Assembly (NCBI RefSeq): GCF_049846925.1
Contig: NZ_JBNCMT010000009.1
Coordinates: 1-64,000, forward strand
Direction: 5' to 3'
DNA length: 64,000 nucleotides
Source of the DNA: Brevibacillus_H sp049846925
GTDB taxonomy: Bacteria > Bacillota > Bacilli > Brevibacillales > Brevibacillaceae
Positions 1-8,603 of the stretch are shown here, piece after piece. Below the pieces are notes generated by a model. The model was not told the DNA's origin. It searched no databases and saw only the letters and a list, made by a program, of their open reading frames with translations. Made by a program: the position numbers and the translations under genes. Numbering within the stretch: position 1 is the first letter of the stretch; every line of letters starts with the position of its first letter.

Positions 1-470
1 TTACTCCGATTGACTTCCTGAATGATGTCTGCATAAGGGGAACGAGGAGCACCTTTTGTCCCTGTTCCGATCAGACCGTCAATGATTCCATCGTACGTCT
101 CCCAATGTATTGGCGCAGGTCCGTAAACGAAGCTTTTGATTCCGAGACGGGCAATCACGTCACGCTGAAAGCCTGCCTCACCTGTAAGCTGCTCAGATGG
201 CACTGCATAGATAATATCCACATGTATGCCTTGTTCCGTCAGGTGTCTGGCAGCAACCAGTCCATCTGCGCCATTGTTGCCTTTTCCCACGAGAACAGCC
301 CATTTTTGTGAGCCTGCTTGCATTTGGTGGCTATTTTCCTTTACAAACGAAATCACTTCCTGGGCAACTGCGTTACCTGCGTTTTCCATCAATAGGGTTG
401 CGGGAATGCCCATGGTTTGAATAACGTATTCATCAAGCCTGCGCATTTCTTCGGCGGTTACAACATACAT
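1..470 (-). CDS. NAD(P)H-hydrate epimerase domain (YjeF/Nnr), 3'-truncated by window edge
   Basis: The protein would repair damaged NAD(P)H by epimerising the hydrate; in the bifunctional Nnr proteins a C-terminal dehydratase domain follows. The visible 156 residues carry the YjeF N-terminal fold signature, with the nucleotide-binding stretch GKGNNGADGLVAARHL near residue 65 and an early MENAG motif. The start ATG at 470-468 sits behind an AGGGAGAG ribosome site. The gene runs off the left edge, so I cannot tell whether the dehydratase domain is present. It is transcribed away from the YbaK-type gene. The family call is firm; one- versus two-domain architecture is unknown. Confidence 0.88.
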   Translation of the reverse strand, partial: MYVVTAEEMRRLDEYVIQTMGIPATLLMENAGNAVAQEVISFVKENSHQMQAGSQKWAVLVGKGNNGADGLVAARHLTEQGIHVDIIYAVPSEQLTGEAGFQRDVIARLGIKSFVYGPAPIHWETYDGIIDGLIGTGTKGAPRSPYADIIQEVNRS

Positions 471-553
471 AACAAACTCTCCCTATCAGGTATTTCTTTC
501 ATTATACTCAAAAAAAGAAGCAAATCAGGAAATGGATGGAAAGGAGAATTCGT

Positions 554-1018
554 ATGCCACTATCAAAAGTGAGAGCTTTTGTGCAAAATTTTGATTCGAC
601 ATTGGAACCACTTATTTTCAAAGAAGGATTACATACTTCCCAGGAAGCTGCTGATGCACTTGGAGTTGAGGTGGGACAGATCGCCAAGTCCATCCTCTTT
701 CGAACAAAGGAGGGATTTGCCCTTTTTGTCGCTTCTGGAGATGTCCGAATCAATACCAAACGGGTGAAACAACTGCTTGGTTCATCTCCCAAAATGGCCT
801 CTCCACAAGAAGTTGAAGAGGTTACTGGTTTTATCGTAGGGGCTGTATGCCCATTTGCACTAGCGCAACCGACTCCGATTTTTATTGATGAGACTCTGTC
901 ACGATTTGAACTGATCTACACAGCCGCAGGAATTCCTGAGTCGCTGTTACCGATTCGATTCGAACAATTAATCGAGATAACTGGCGGGATGGTAACCAAT
1001 GTAGCAGAGGAAGTTTGA
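554..1018 (+). CDS. YbaK/EbsC-type aminoacyl-tRNA deacylase
   Basis: This 154-residue protein belongs to the YbaK/ProX editing family, whose members hydrolyse mischarged tRNA such as Cys-tRNA(Pro). It shows the family pattern: an N-terminal helix, the AKSILFRT strand, the NTKRVKQLLG segment with the usual catalytic lysine region, and the GFIVGAVCPFAL loop. I start at ATG 554 because a GGAAAGGAG ribosome site lies just upstream; an in-frame ATG at 536 would overlap that site. A terminator follows. The fold is clear but the exact tRNA substrate cannot be read from sequence. Confidence 0.88.
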   Translation: MPLSKVRAFVQNFDSTLEPLIFKEGLHTSQEAADALGVEVGQIAKSILFRTKEGFALFVASGDVRINTKRVKQLLGSSPKMASPQEVEEVTGFIVGAVCPFALAQPTPIFIDETLSRFELIYTAAGIPESLLPIRFEQLIEITGGMVTNVAEEV

Positions 1019-1043
1019 AATGGGGAAGAAATGATAATTATTC

Positions 1044-1070
1044 AGGATAGTGTGAGAGCTATCCTTTTTT
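1044..1070 (+). terminator. Rho-independent terminator after the YbaK-type gene
   Basis: A 7-bp stem (AGGATAG / CTATCCT) is followed by a run of six T. Confidence 0.75.
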
Positions 1071-1163
1071 ATTTTCAATGTATATACATTGCATTAGCTA
1101 TTCCTGAGAAAACTGAAAAGGGCTGAATTTCCACGTGATCGCTTATGACAGGAGGTTTTCTCA

Positions 1164-1970
1164 TTGCAGCTCACCCTTGATCGGAAGGAAACTGGACAAG
1201 TTGCTCAAAAAATCGTTGCATTCCGGACTTTTATCGTAAATGTATGCATTGTAGAACTGGAAGACCGGGTTAAAAAAGAATGGGTATTAGTCGATGCGGG
1301 AACATCATTTTCAACAAACCAGATTGTCGAGACAGCAAGGAAATTATTTGGTCCTGACAGTCGCCCAGAAGCAATTGTTTTGACTCATGGACATTTTGAT
1401 CATGTCGGTGCATTACTGCCACTCATCCGTAAATGGGATGTTCCCGTGTATGCACATGAATTAGAAATTCCGTTTCTAACAGGGCAGACAAATTATCCAC
1501 CAGCCGATCCGATGGTTGGGGGAGGGCTGATGGCTTTCATTTCTCCCATGTATCCCCGCCGTTCCATTGATTTGGGAGACCGGGTGAGGGCGCTTCCTGC
1601 AGATGGACGTATCCCGTTTATGCCTGGTTGGCACTATGTTCACACGCCTGGTCATACTCCTGGGCACATTTCGTTATTCAGGGATCAGGACAGAGTGCTG
1701 CTCTCGGGTGATGCGATTATTACCGTCCGACAAGAATCAGCATGGGCCGTTCTTACCCAGAGGAAAGAAATCCACGGTCCGCCCAAATACTTTACCCCGG
1801 ATTGGAAGGCATCCAAAGAATCAGTCGAAAAACTTGCCGCCTTGCAGCCGTCCACACTAATTCCCGGACATGGTCTACCGATGGCAGGAGATGAGCTGAC
1901 AAAAAATCTTCGCATGTTAGTCAGTCACTTTGAGAAAATTGCTGTTCCTCGTCAAGGAAGATACGTATAA
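1164..1970 (+). CDS. MBL-fold metallo-hydrolase
   Basis: This 268-residue cytoplasmic protein has the complete metallo-beta-lactamase metal-site set: THGHFDH near residue 75, GHTPGH near 163, a SGDAI strand with the bridging aspartate, and a C-terminal IPGHG motif. These predict a binuclear metal hydrolase of the glyoxalase-II-like group. The TTG start at 1164 is chosen because AGGAGG lies 8 bases upstream. It stands alone between two terminators, so neighbours do not suggest a substrate, and no specific reaction can be assigned. Confidence 0.9.
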   Translation: MQLTLDRKETGQVAQKIVAFRTFIVNVCIVELEDRVKKEWVLVDAGTSFSTNQIVETARKLFGPDSRPEAIVLTHGHFDHVGALLPLIRKWDVPVYAHELEIPFLTGQTNYPPADPMVGGGLMAFISPMYPRRSIDLGDRVRALPADGRIPFMPGWHYVHTPGHTPGHISLFRDQDRVLLSGDAIITVRQESAWAVLTQRKEIHGPPKYFTPDWKASKESVEKLAALQPSTLIPGHGLPMAGDELTKNLRMLVSHFEKIAVPRQGRYV

Positions 1971-1996
1971 CCCGTACTTATAACGGGTTATTTTTG
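1968..1996 (+). terminator. Terminator after the MBL hydrolase
   Basis: An 8-bp stem (TAACCCGT / ACGGGTTA) overlaps the stop codon of the hydrolase gene and is followed by TTTTT. Confidence 0.8.
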
Positions 1997-2066
1997 TTTT
2001 GTGGCTGGTCGGATGTGGATATAGTATGATGGAACTATTCCAAAAATGGAAAGGAATAGAATCGCT

Positions 2067-2702
2067 ATGAAATTTCAGCAACTTATAACTACAAGCGAAC
2101 AATTCGAAGAGTTGCGCTCTCAATACGGATACCCGAGTGAAAGAGCAGCCAATAAAGTCATACCTCATCTAGACCATCATTGCCGCAACTTTATTTCCAA
2201 GTCTCCCTTTTTATCGCTTGCCACTTCAGATGTGAACGGGCAATGCGATGTTTCACCAAGAGGGGATCAGCCGGGTTTTGTCATTGTACTGGATGACCAC
2301 CACCTGTTTATTCCTGAACGCCCGGGCAATAAAAGAATGGACTCAATTCAAAATATCTTGTCAAATCCTCATGTCGGCCTCAACTTCTATATTCCGGGAT
2401 TGGGAGAAACCTTGAGAGTAAACGGGAAGGCTTTCATCTGCCGTGATCCGGAGCTACTCGAAAAAAGTGCGGTAAACGGTCGCAGTCCGTTATTCGGAAT
2501 TGGTGTCGTAGTGGATGAATGTTATGTTCACTGTGCCAAAGCCTTCATCCGCTCCGGGCTGTGGAATCCTGATTCCTGGTTGCCCAAGGAGCAGCTTCCT
2601 TCGGTTCCGCAAATGTTAGTAGCGCATGCAAAAATCACCAATGCTACTGCTGAACAGGTAGCAAAAGATTTACAAGACGGATATATAAATCGGTTGTACT
2701 GA
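2067..2702 (+). CDS. Pyridoxamine 5'-phosphate oxidase-like flavoprotein
   Basis: The 211-residue product matches the split-barrel FMN-binding family often called MSMEG_1061-like or pyridoxamine-phosphate-oxidase-related. Visible signatures are PFLSLATSDVNGQCDVSPRGD near residues 50-70, the PGNKRMDSIQNIL FMN-phosphate segment and GLGETLRVNGKA. Members are usually FMN or F420 oxidoreductases of unknown substrate, and many do not act on pyridoxamine phosphate. The ATG at 2067 is preferred over one at 2046 because GGAAAGGA precedes it. An inverted repeat follows the gene. Confidence 0.82.
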   Translation: MKFQQLITTSEQFEELRSQYGYPSERAANKVIPHLDHHCRNFISKSPFLSLATSDVNGQCDVSPRGDQPGFVIVLDDHHLFIPERPGNKRMDSIQNILSNPHVGLNFYIPGLGETLRVNGKAFICRDPELLEKSAVNGRSPLFGIGVVVDECYVHCAKAFIRSGLWNPDSWLPKEQLPSVPQMLVAHAKITNATAEQVAKDLQDGYINRLY

Positions 2703-2790
2703 GGACAGACGCAAACAGTACCAATACCTGAAAAATAGGGTTTTGCGACAATTAGATGAGATAGCAAGCTAATTGACCGCCGCTTCAAAT

Positions 2791-2824
2791 AAATGCCTGT
2801 TCATTATGAATGAACAGGCATTTT
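2791..2824 (+). terminator. Perfect 14-bp inverted repeat, probable terminator
   Basis: AAATGCCTGTTCAT and its exact complement are separated by 5 bases and followed by only four T. It is a strong hairpin with a weak U-tract, lying between the PNPOx-like gene and the chemoreceptor. Confidence 0.6.
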
Positions 2825-2865
2825 GGCTTATGCGCCAAGTACGGATGCTGTTGATTGTTTTTCTG

Positions 2866-2892
2866 TAAAGTGTTTATTCATAGTTCCAATAG
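2866..2892 (+). promoter_or_regulatory. Candidate sigma-D-type promoter for the chemoreceptor
   Basis: TAAA, 15 bases, then TCCAATAG resembles the motility sigma-D pattern TAAA-N15-GCCGATAT, with 5 of 8 matches in the -10 part. The position is about 55 bases before the chemoreceptor start, a gene class commonly read by sigma-D. Confidence 0.4.
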
Positions 2893-2946
2893 GGTAAAGA
2901 TCACTAGAGAAAAAGATAGTTGTTTTCTGGATAGGAGGCCTCATTC

Positions 2947-4695
2947 ATGAATATGAGCAAAATAGGCATACGTTCGAGACTAATCATGATATCATTCTTG
3001 TTGCTTTTAATACCAAGTCTTGTCATAGGATTAGTCAGTTATAAATTGTCTGAGAATGCATTGAATGACTCAGGCGAAATTTTGTTGAAAAACCATGTGA
3101 ATGCGACCATTGAGTTAATCAGTGCAATGGATGAGCAAGTCAAAGCAGGAAACATCTCATTGGAAGAAGCACAAGAGCGTGTAAAACAGGCAATCCTTGG
3201 ACCGAAGCAAGCAGATGGAAAGCGACCGATAAATAAAAATCTCGATGTTGGTGAAAATGGGTATCTTTTTATCATGGATAAACAAGGGGTTTTGCTTGCT
3301 CACCCTTCTAAAGAAGGGGAAAGCCTGTGGGAGACCAAAGACCGGGATGGAGTTCTGGTCGGGCAAGAGATTATCAAAAGTGGTTTGAACACAGGAGGAG
3401 GATTTGCCTATTATGTATGGCCCCTCCCAACAAATAAAGATGATTTTAAACCCAAGATAACGTATGCCAAGGCAGAAGAGCATTGGGGATGGATCGTCAG
3501 TGCTGGTTCCTATCTGATGGATTACAATAAAGCAGCAGATGCCGTACTCGTCAATGTAGGGATAACCCTGACCATATCGCTGGTATTGGGTGCCGTTATC
3601 TGTTATTTCTATGCAATGAACATCGCAAATCCGATTACTGCCATGGCTTCTATGGCAACAAAAGTAGCGCAGGGAGATTTAACAGGCGAATCGATCGCAG
3701 TGAAACGGTCGGATGAGATTGGTGTCCTCGCTCAAAACTTTAATCACATGGTGGATAATATTAAAGGATTGCTTTCTCAAGTTTCCATGGCATCGAGTCA
3801 GGTAGCAGCTTCCTCTGAGCAATTAAGCGCAAATGCCTCCCATACGAGTATGGCAGCAGAGCAGGTAGCGGATGCCATGCAGCAAATGGCGAGCGGTGCG
3901 ACGAAGCAAGTCACCCGATTGGAAGAAACCAATCAGATCACATCTGAAATCTCAAAAGGAATCGATCAGATTGCAATTAGTATCCAAACCGTTGCAGAAG
4001 CCTCTGTGGATGCAAGCGAGAAAGCGAACACTGGGACTGTGGTAGTGGAAAATGCCATTCAACAAATGAACATGATTCATCATAAAGTACAGGCAGCAGC
4101 AAGTGTAGTGAATCAGTTAGGCGATAAATCAAGTGAGATTGGACAGATCGTTTCACTGATTACCCAAATTGCAGGTCAAACCAACTTGTTGGCACTGAAT
4201 GCAGCCATCGAAGCAGCTCGTGCAGGTGAGCAAGGACGTGGATTTGCCGTTGTAGCCGATGAAGTGCGAAAGCTCGCAGAACAATCCAGTATCGCAGCGA
4301 ACAAGATTAGCGCTTTGATTACGGAAATACAGACAGATACGCTTCAAGCTGTAGAGGTCATGGATGAAGGAACGGCTGCTGTCACAAACGGAATTTCCAT
4401 GGTGAATCTTTCAGGAGATTCCTTTAAAGAGATTTTGCAAGCAATTGATGAAGTTTCCGGGCAGGCACAGGATGTATCTGCGATTGTTCAACAAGTGAAT
4501 GCGGGTACACAAGTAATGGTTACCGGGATGGAGCAAGCAACGGAAATTTCAGAGAAGCACTCTCGTGAGACACAAAGTATCGTTCGAATTGTCAGTGACC
4601 AGGTGGCATCAATGGAAGAGGTCACCTCATCATCAGAAATGCTAGCCAAAATGGCCGAAGAATTGCAAGAAATTGTCCTCAAATTCAAGCTGTAG
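2947..4695 (+). CDS. Methyl-accepting chemotaxis protein with Cache sensor
   Basis: This 582-residue transmembrane chemoreceptor would signal to CheA/CheW. Its layout is a transmembrane helix at about 12-32, an extracytoplasmic Cache domain at about 90-190 (GENGYLFIMDKQG and a LLAHPSKEG strand), a second membrane helix at about 199-224, HAMP, and a long coiled-coil signalling domain. The hairpin tip NLLALNAAIEAARAGEQG lies near residue 415. ATG 2947 follows a GGATAGGAGG ribosome site. The Cache domain suggests a small carboxylate or amino-acid ligand, but the ligand is not readable. No chemotaxis partners are adjacent. Confidence 0.95.
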   Translation: MNMSKIGIRSRLIMISFLLLLIPSLVIGLVSYKLSENALNDSGEILLKNHVNATIELISAMDEQVKAGNISLEEAQERVKQAILGPKQADGKRPINKNLDVGENGYLFIMDKQGVLLAHPSKEGESLWETKDRDGVLVGQEIIKSGLNTGGGFAYYVWPLPTNKDDFKPKITYAKAEEHWGWIVSAGSYLMDYNKAADAVLVNVGITLTISLVLGAVICYFYAMNIANPITAMASMATKVAQGDLTGESIAVKRSDEIGVLAQNFNHMVDNIKGLLSQVSMASSQVAASSEQLSANASHTSMAAEQVADAMQQMASGATKQVTRLEETNQITSEISKGIDQIAISIQTVAEASVDASEKANTGTVVVENAIQQMNMIHHKVQAAASVVNQLGDKSSEIGQIVSLITQIAGQTNLLALNAAIEAARAGEQGRGFAVVADEVRKLAEQSSIAANKISALITEIQTDTLQAVEVMDEGTAAVTNGISMVNLSGDSFKEILQAIDEVSGQAQDVSAIVQQVNAGTQVMVTGMEQATEISEKHSRETQSIVRIVSDQVASMEEVTSSSEMLAKMAEELQEIVLKFKL

Positions 4696-4700
4696 AGAAT

Positions 4701-4740
4701 AAAAGGCAGAGCCAACTTTTAACAGAGGCTCTGCCTTTTT
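4701..4740. terminator. Bidirectional terminator between chemoreceptor and modC
   Basis: AAAGGCAGAGCC and GGCTCTGCCTTT form a 12-bp stem with a T-run on both strands, serving the convergent chemoreceptor and mod operon. A second small palindrome, AAAAACGTC/GACGTTTTT, lies at 4745-4764. Confidence 0.85.
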
Positions 4741-4790
4741 CTGTGAAAAACGTCTCGACGTTTTTCATTAATGTGGATGTGACCGTTTTG

Positions 4791-5453
4791 CTAGATGATT
4801 TCATTTGAGCAATGGACAGGCGTTCTCGCGGTTCCTTTCTCCATAAAGAGAATTCGGTCTCCTAACTTTTGTGCCTCATCCAAATCATGTGTAACCAGTA
4901 AGATCGGAATCTTCCATTGACGGTGCAATTGAAGCAAAATGTCATGACACTGACCTCTCGTTTCCTGGTCCAAAGCGGAAAATGGTTCGTCCAATAGCAG
5001 GATATGAGGCTCCGTTGCAAGTGCACGAGCCAAGGCAACACGCTGCTTTTCCCCGCCAGAAATGGCAGAAGGATATTTCCCGATCAAATGTTCAATTCTC
5101 ATTACGTCCAGAAGCTGTCGGATCAGAGGGGACTGGATGGTAAAGCCGTTTTTCTGGGCACCGTACAAAATGTTCTTTTCCACGCTCATGTGAGGGAACA
5201 GGGCATAGTCCTGAAACAAATACCCTACCTTTCTTTGTTGAATAGGGAGCGGACGTTTGCCGGTTTCAAAAAAGGTTTGGTTGGAAAGAGAAATCACGCC
5301 ATCATCCGGGTGTGTGATGCCAGCGATGGTATTGAGGATGGTAGTTTTACCTGATCCGGACGGACCGAACAGGACAAGAATTTCATCGGTGATCTGGAAC
5401 TCGACATCCAGTAAAAAATGGTTTAATTGTTTACGTATTTGTACGGTTAGCAT
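4791..5453 (-). CDS. modC: Molybdate ABC transporter ATP-binding protein
   Basis: This 220-residue ATPase powers molybdate import with the ModB permease and ModA binding protein. It has Walker A GPSGSGKTT near residue 31, a Q-loop, the ABC signature SGGEKQRVALARAL near 130, and Walker B LLLLDEP with a switch histidine. At 220 residues it lacks the C-terminal TOBE/Mop molybdate-binding domain that long ModC proteins carry, so feedback inhibition by molybdate through that domain is not expected. It is the last gene of modA-modB-modC, 16 bases after modB, with a GGAGAG ribosome site overlapping the modB stop region. Confidence 0.9.
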   Translation of the reverse strand: MLTVQIRKQLNHFLLDVEFQITDEILVLFGPSGSGKTTILNTIAGITHPDDGVISLSNQTFFETGKRPLPIQQRKVGYLFQDYALFPHMSVEKNILYGAQKNGFTIQSPLIRQLLDVMRIEHLIGKYPSAISGGEKQRVALARALATEPHILLLDEPFSALDQETRGQCHDILLQLHRQWKIPILLVTHDLDEAQKLGDRILFMEKGTARTPVHCSNEII

Positions 5454-5469
5454 GAAGCGCTCTCTCCAT

Positions 5470-6150
5470 TCATCGTTTGAAACGTTCCAGGTTACGCTTG
5501 CTCCACCAGTTCAGCCACATGATCGTACTGAACCCAAGTGCGATAATGATTGCTACCCAGAAGGAAGCCTTCCCCATATCCCCATTCTCAACAGCGAAAT
5601 AAATCGCTACTGGAATCGTATCTGTCTTGCCGGGGATATATCCTGCGATCATTAATGTAGCTCCAAATTCACCGAGAGCACGAGCAAAAGCAAGGACAAG
5701 TCCTGCCAGAACCCCAGGCCAGGCAAGGGGAAATGAAACGGTCCAGAAGACTCGCCACTCCGATGCCCCCATCGTGCGTGCAGCAATTTCCAAATTTTTG
5801 TCTACGGTTTTGAAAGCAGCCGTAGAGCTTTGATACATCAAAGGAAAGGACACAACAACCGATGCAATCACAGCACCAATCAAGGAAAATACGATCTGGA
5901 TATCAAACTGTTCCAGAAGCCATTTTCCTATCCAACCGTTTTTCCCAAATAGCACCAATAATCCAAATCCAACAACTGTAGGAGGGAGAACAAGGGGTAA
6001 TAGGAAAATCGATTCAAGAACACTTTTTCCGATAAACTCTTTGCGTGCAAAATATCGTGCCAGCAGCACTCCACCGAAAAAAACGATGGAGGTGGCTATG
6101 CCGGCAACTTTCAGAGACAAATACAGGGGAGTATAGTCTACTTCAGTCAT
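5470..6150 (-). CDS. modB: Molybdate ABC transporter permease
   Basis: This 226-residue membrane protein is the ModB channel subunit. It has about five transmembrane segments and the conserved cytoplasmic loop AARTMGASEWRVFWTVSFPL near residues 127-146 that contacts ModC, followed by ALGEFGATLMIAG, a strong ModB/CysT-family marker. The ATG at 6150 is preferred over an upstream GTG at 6159 because AAAGGTGG is correctly spaced from it. It lies 20 bases after modA and 16 before modC in one operon. Confidence 0.93.
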   Translation of the reverse strand: MTEVDYTPLYLSLKVAGIATSIVFFGGVLLARYFARKEFIGKSVLESIFLLPLVLPPTVVGFGLLVLFGKNGWIGKWLLEQFDIQIVFSLIGAVIASVVVSFPLMYQSSTAAFKTVDKNLEIAARTMGASEWRVFWTVSFPLAWPGVLAGLVLAFARALGEFGATLMIAGYIPGKTDTIPVAIYFAVENGDMGKASFWVAIIIALGFSTIMWLNWWSKRNLERFKR

Positions 6151-6170
6151 GGAAGCCACCTTTCAATCGA

Positions 6171-7326
6171 TTACTTCACGAAGAAGCCGTGTTTTTGTAG
6201 GATAGAGATTCCTTTATCACTGTTCAGGTAATCAAGGAATACATCCGCTTGTGCTTGTTGCTTGGAAGCGGAAAGCACAGCACCTGGATAAATGATTGGT
6301 TTGCCATTTTTCATTGGCAATGCCTAGAATTTTTACCTTATCCGTGCTCAAAGCATCAGAGGTAAATACCACTCCGAGATCTACGTTGCCTGACTCAACA
6401 TAAGTTAATACTTGACGTACATCACTACCGTACACAATTTTACCTTGCAGCTTGTCCCACAGTTTGACAGACTCGAAGGTTTCCTTGGCATAGCGGCCGG
6501 CAGGAACACTTTCCGGGTTGCCAAATGCGATTTGTTTGAGTGAAGCAACATCAATTTTATCGAAACTAGTTAATGGAAGCTTAGAGTCTTTCGGAGCAAT
6601 TAACACCAATTGGTTTCCAGCAAAGTTAACTCGTGTGTTTGGAACCAGAGAAGAAGTTGATTGTAGTGTATCCATCTCTTTTTGTGAAGCAGAGAGGAAG
6701 ACGTCTACTGGAGCACCTTGCTGAATTTGTGTAAGCAGTTTGCCTGAACTACCAAATGTAAAGGTAAGATTATAATTTGGGTATTCTTCGGAGAAGCCCG
6801 TTTTCAACTCATTCATGGCATCTGTCAAACTTGCTGCTGCTGCAATCGTCAGGTTTGCTTTTTGACCCATCAATTTCGGTGTAACGATAGCAACTGAGTT
6901 GGCATGACCATTCCAGATTACATTTGCACCCAATGCCTCGCTGATAAAGCGGAGGGGAACCATTGTTTTGTTGTTCACTGTTTGGGCAGCAACCTCTAAT
7001 GTAACACTTTTGCTATTAATTTTTGCAGTTTTCGAACCGATTTGCAATTGGATTGTCGTTGCAGCCTGTTTTGCGATAACCGTTTTTTGGCTTCCATTCC
7101 ACTCAACAGTAGCACCCAATGCCTCGAAGATATCTCTCATTGGTACGAGTGTTCGGCCTTCTTTGATCACTGGAGGTTGGCTTACTGATAATGCTTTGCC
7201 GTCAACTTTCAGTGAAATTGCTCCTGCTGCTTCTGCTTGTTTTACGAAGGCAGGTGAAAACTGGGCGGCGATAAGAGACAAGGACAACATGAAGAGAAAT
7301 AAATAAGACTTTACATGCTTAAACAA
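6171..7326 (-). pseudogene. modA: Molybdate-binding protein ModA with stalk domain, frameshifted
   Basis: The reading frame encodes a signal peptide, a copper-amine-oxidase-N-type stalk domain (two half-repeats with RTLVPMR and KTMVPLRF, about residues 40-150), then a ModA domain starting at LTIAAAASLTDAMNEL. Near 6300-6335 the frame shifts. The continuing frame ends at 6232 in unrelated sequence, while another frame continues the family ending (KPIIYPGAVLSASK to GISILQKHGFF) and stops at 6171. Adding two bases near 6302 would restore KWHKPIIYPGAVL, matching EWHKPIQYPGAVL in the second ModA at 11.1-11.9 kb. The TTG start at 7326 follows AAAGGAG. Either a real lesion or an assembly error is possible; modB and modC downstream look intact. 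Confidence 0.85.
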
Positions 7327-7414
7327 CCTGTTCACTCCTTTATTTGATTTAAGATAAATTGTAATGAGTATTTCTATCTTATTATATTCATCACAATTGA
7401 TCGACAAAACTAGA

Positions 7415-7447
7415 TATATTTAAATATAACTAAATATCACTTGATAT
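7415..7447. promoter_or_regulatory. Tandem AT-rich palindromes upstream of the modABC operon
   Basis: TATATTTAAATATA at 7415-7428 is a perfect 14-bp palindrome, followed by ATATC-N4-GATAT at 7434-7447. They lie about 90-120 bases before the modA start and could be an operator or simply part of an AT-rich promoter. Confidence 0.4.
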
Positions 7448-7581
7448 ACTAATACATCCTTCGGGAAATGTCATCAGGGAATTCCCTGATAAGTGTAATT
7501 TAATCTCCTTATAGTTTTATCGATTGTCTTTTGTTACGATATTGTTAAGAGTTTTCATGTTTTTCAATTCCTTCGAGCTTA

Positions 7582-7687
7582 CCTGCCTAAGGTGAAAGCT
7601 ATGGTCGGTAGGCCTGGGTAATCGTGATTCGCCCACAGGGTATAGAGGGAAACTGAGATACCTTCACTTTTCTGAAAAGAAGGGAGA
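7582..7687 (+). promoter_or_regulatory. Structured 5' leader of the methyltransferase gene, class unknown
   Basis: Successive pairings can be drawn: CCTGCC (7582-7587) with GGTAGG (7607-7612); CCTGGG (7613-7618) with CCC-AC-AGG (7632-7639); GGTAT (7639-7643) with ATACC (7658-7662); and CCTT (7661-7664) with AAGG (7680-7683). The last stem covers part of the AAGGGAG ribosome site and shares two bases with the third stem, so the two are mutually exclusive. That arrangement resembles a translational riboswitch. I do not recognise the class. Confidence 0.45.
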
Positions 7688-7697
7688 TTTTTAAGTC

Positions 7698-8474
7698 ATG
7701 CAACAGGAAAAAATAATTTGGACAGATGCAAGCATTCGCTGGTTTGTTGAATCTGCCAGACACACGAAGTATTATGAAGAGATTGTCAAGCAGTGCTCGT
7801 TTTTGTTTCGACCGTCCATGCAGGTGCTTGATTTGGGTTGTGGTGCCGGTATTCTTAGTCAAGCAATAGCTCCACATGTCGGATTTGTTCAGGCAGTGGA
7901 TAGTTGTCCAAAAGCAGTTCAAAGCCTTTTTGAACGAATGATGCAAGAGAAGATTACGAATATCTCTTGTGCACTGGTGGATTGGAAAACGTGGAGACCT
8001 ACCAGACAAGCGGATGTGGTTATTGTCAGACAACCTGACTTGCTTAACCAGTTGGACCGATTAAAGAATGCGACGAAACAGTATATCGTAGCTATTTTTC
8101 CTGACCCCAAGAAAGAAAATCGGTTTTTTCTCGGGAACATATCGTTGCCGGCGATTAATCACTGGCATCCAGGCACGTTGCAAAAGACAACCCAACAATT
8201 GAAAGAACGGAATATACCGTACCACCTCATTCGGATTTCCAGTGAATATGGGCAGTATTTTAAGCAATTGAGTGATTTTGAAGAATTCCTTGAATTTTAT
8301 TATCAAATTCCAATTGGCTCAGTCTCACCTGAAATACAAAAGACGCTGTTACTTAAAAAAGAGGAAGGGTACTATTTGCCCGAAAAGAGACAAAGTGGAA
8401 TCATCATCATAAAAAAAGAAGATATCACTGCATACCCGCCTCGACAGAAGTCAAATATAAAAATAAGCTTGTAA
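7698..8474 (+). CDS. Class I SAM-dependent methyltransferase
   Basis: The 258-residue protein has the Rossmann methyltransferase signature VLDLGCGAGILSQA near residue 47 and an acidic AVDSCPKAV motif for the SAM ribose. The second half is not typical of a family I can name, so the substrate is unknown. The ATG at 7698 follows AAGGGAG. It lies head-to-head with the modABC operon behind a folded leader, which hints at regulated expression. The C-terminal 30 residues are lysine-rich and may be disordered. Confidence 0.8.
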   Translation: MQQEKIIWTDASIRWFVESARHTKYYEEIVKQCSFLFRPSMQVLDLGCGAGILSQAIAPHVGFVQAVDSCPKAVQSLFERMMQEKITNISCALVDWKTWRPTRQADVVIVRQPDLLNQLDRLKNATKQYIVAIFPDPKKENRFFLGNISLPAINHWHPGTLQKTTQQLKERNIPYHLIRISSEYGQYFKQLSDFEEFLEFYYQIPIGSVSPEIQKTLLLKKEEGYYLPEKRQSGIIIIKKEDITAYPPRQKSNIKISL

Positions 8475-8548
8475 CCTTGTTGGCAATGAGATGATAACCG
8501 TTGAAATCTACTTCTGTTATGGTAAATGGCATAGGATGTTTACAGAAT

Positions 8549-8584
8549 AAAACCCGTCCCTCTATAAATGAGGAACGGGTTTTG
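8549..8584. terminator. Bidirectional terminator after the methyltransferase gene
   Basis: AAAACCCGT-CC-CTC pairs with GAG-GA-ACGGGTTTT, with T-runs on both strands. It separates the methyltransferase from the convergent Fe-S operon. Confidence 0.85.
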
Positions 8585-8603
8585 ATATTTCTCGGGCACT
8601 AAT

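Noticed and set aside
5004..5354. Reading frame opposite modC
   Set aside because: It is a shadow of modC with no start signals of its own.
7646..7675. TPP riboswitch suggested by CTGAGA before the methyltransferase
   Set aside because: The second conserved TPP region (ACCTGATC and the CGTAGGGA ending) is absent, so only a short motif matches by chance.
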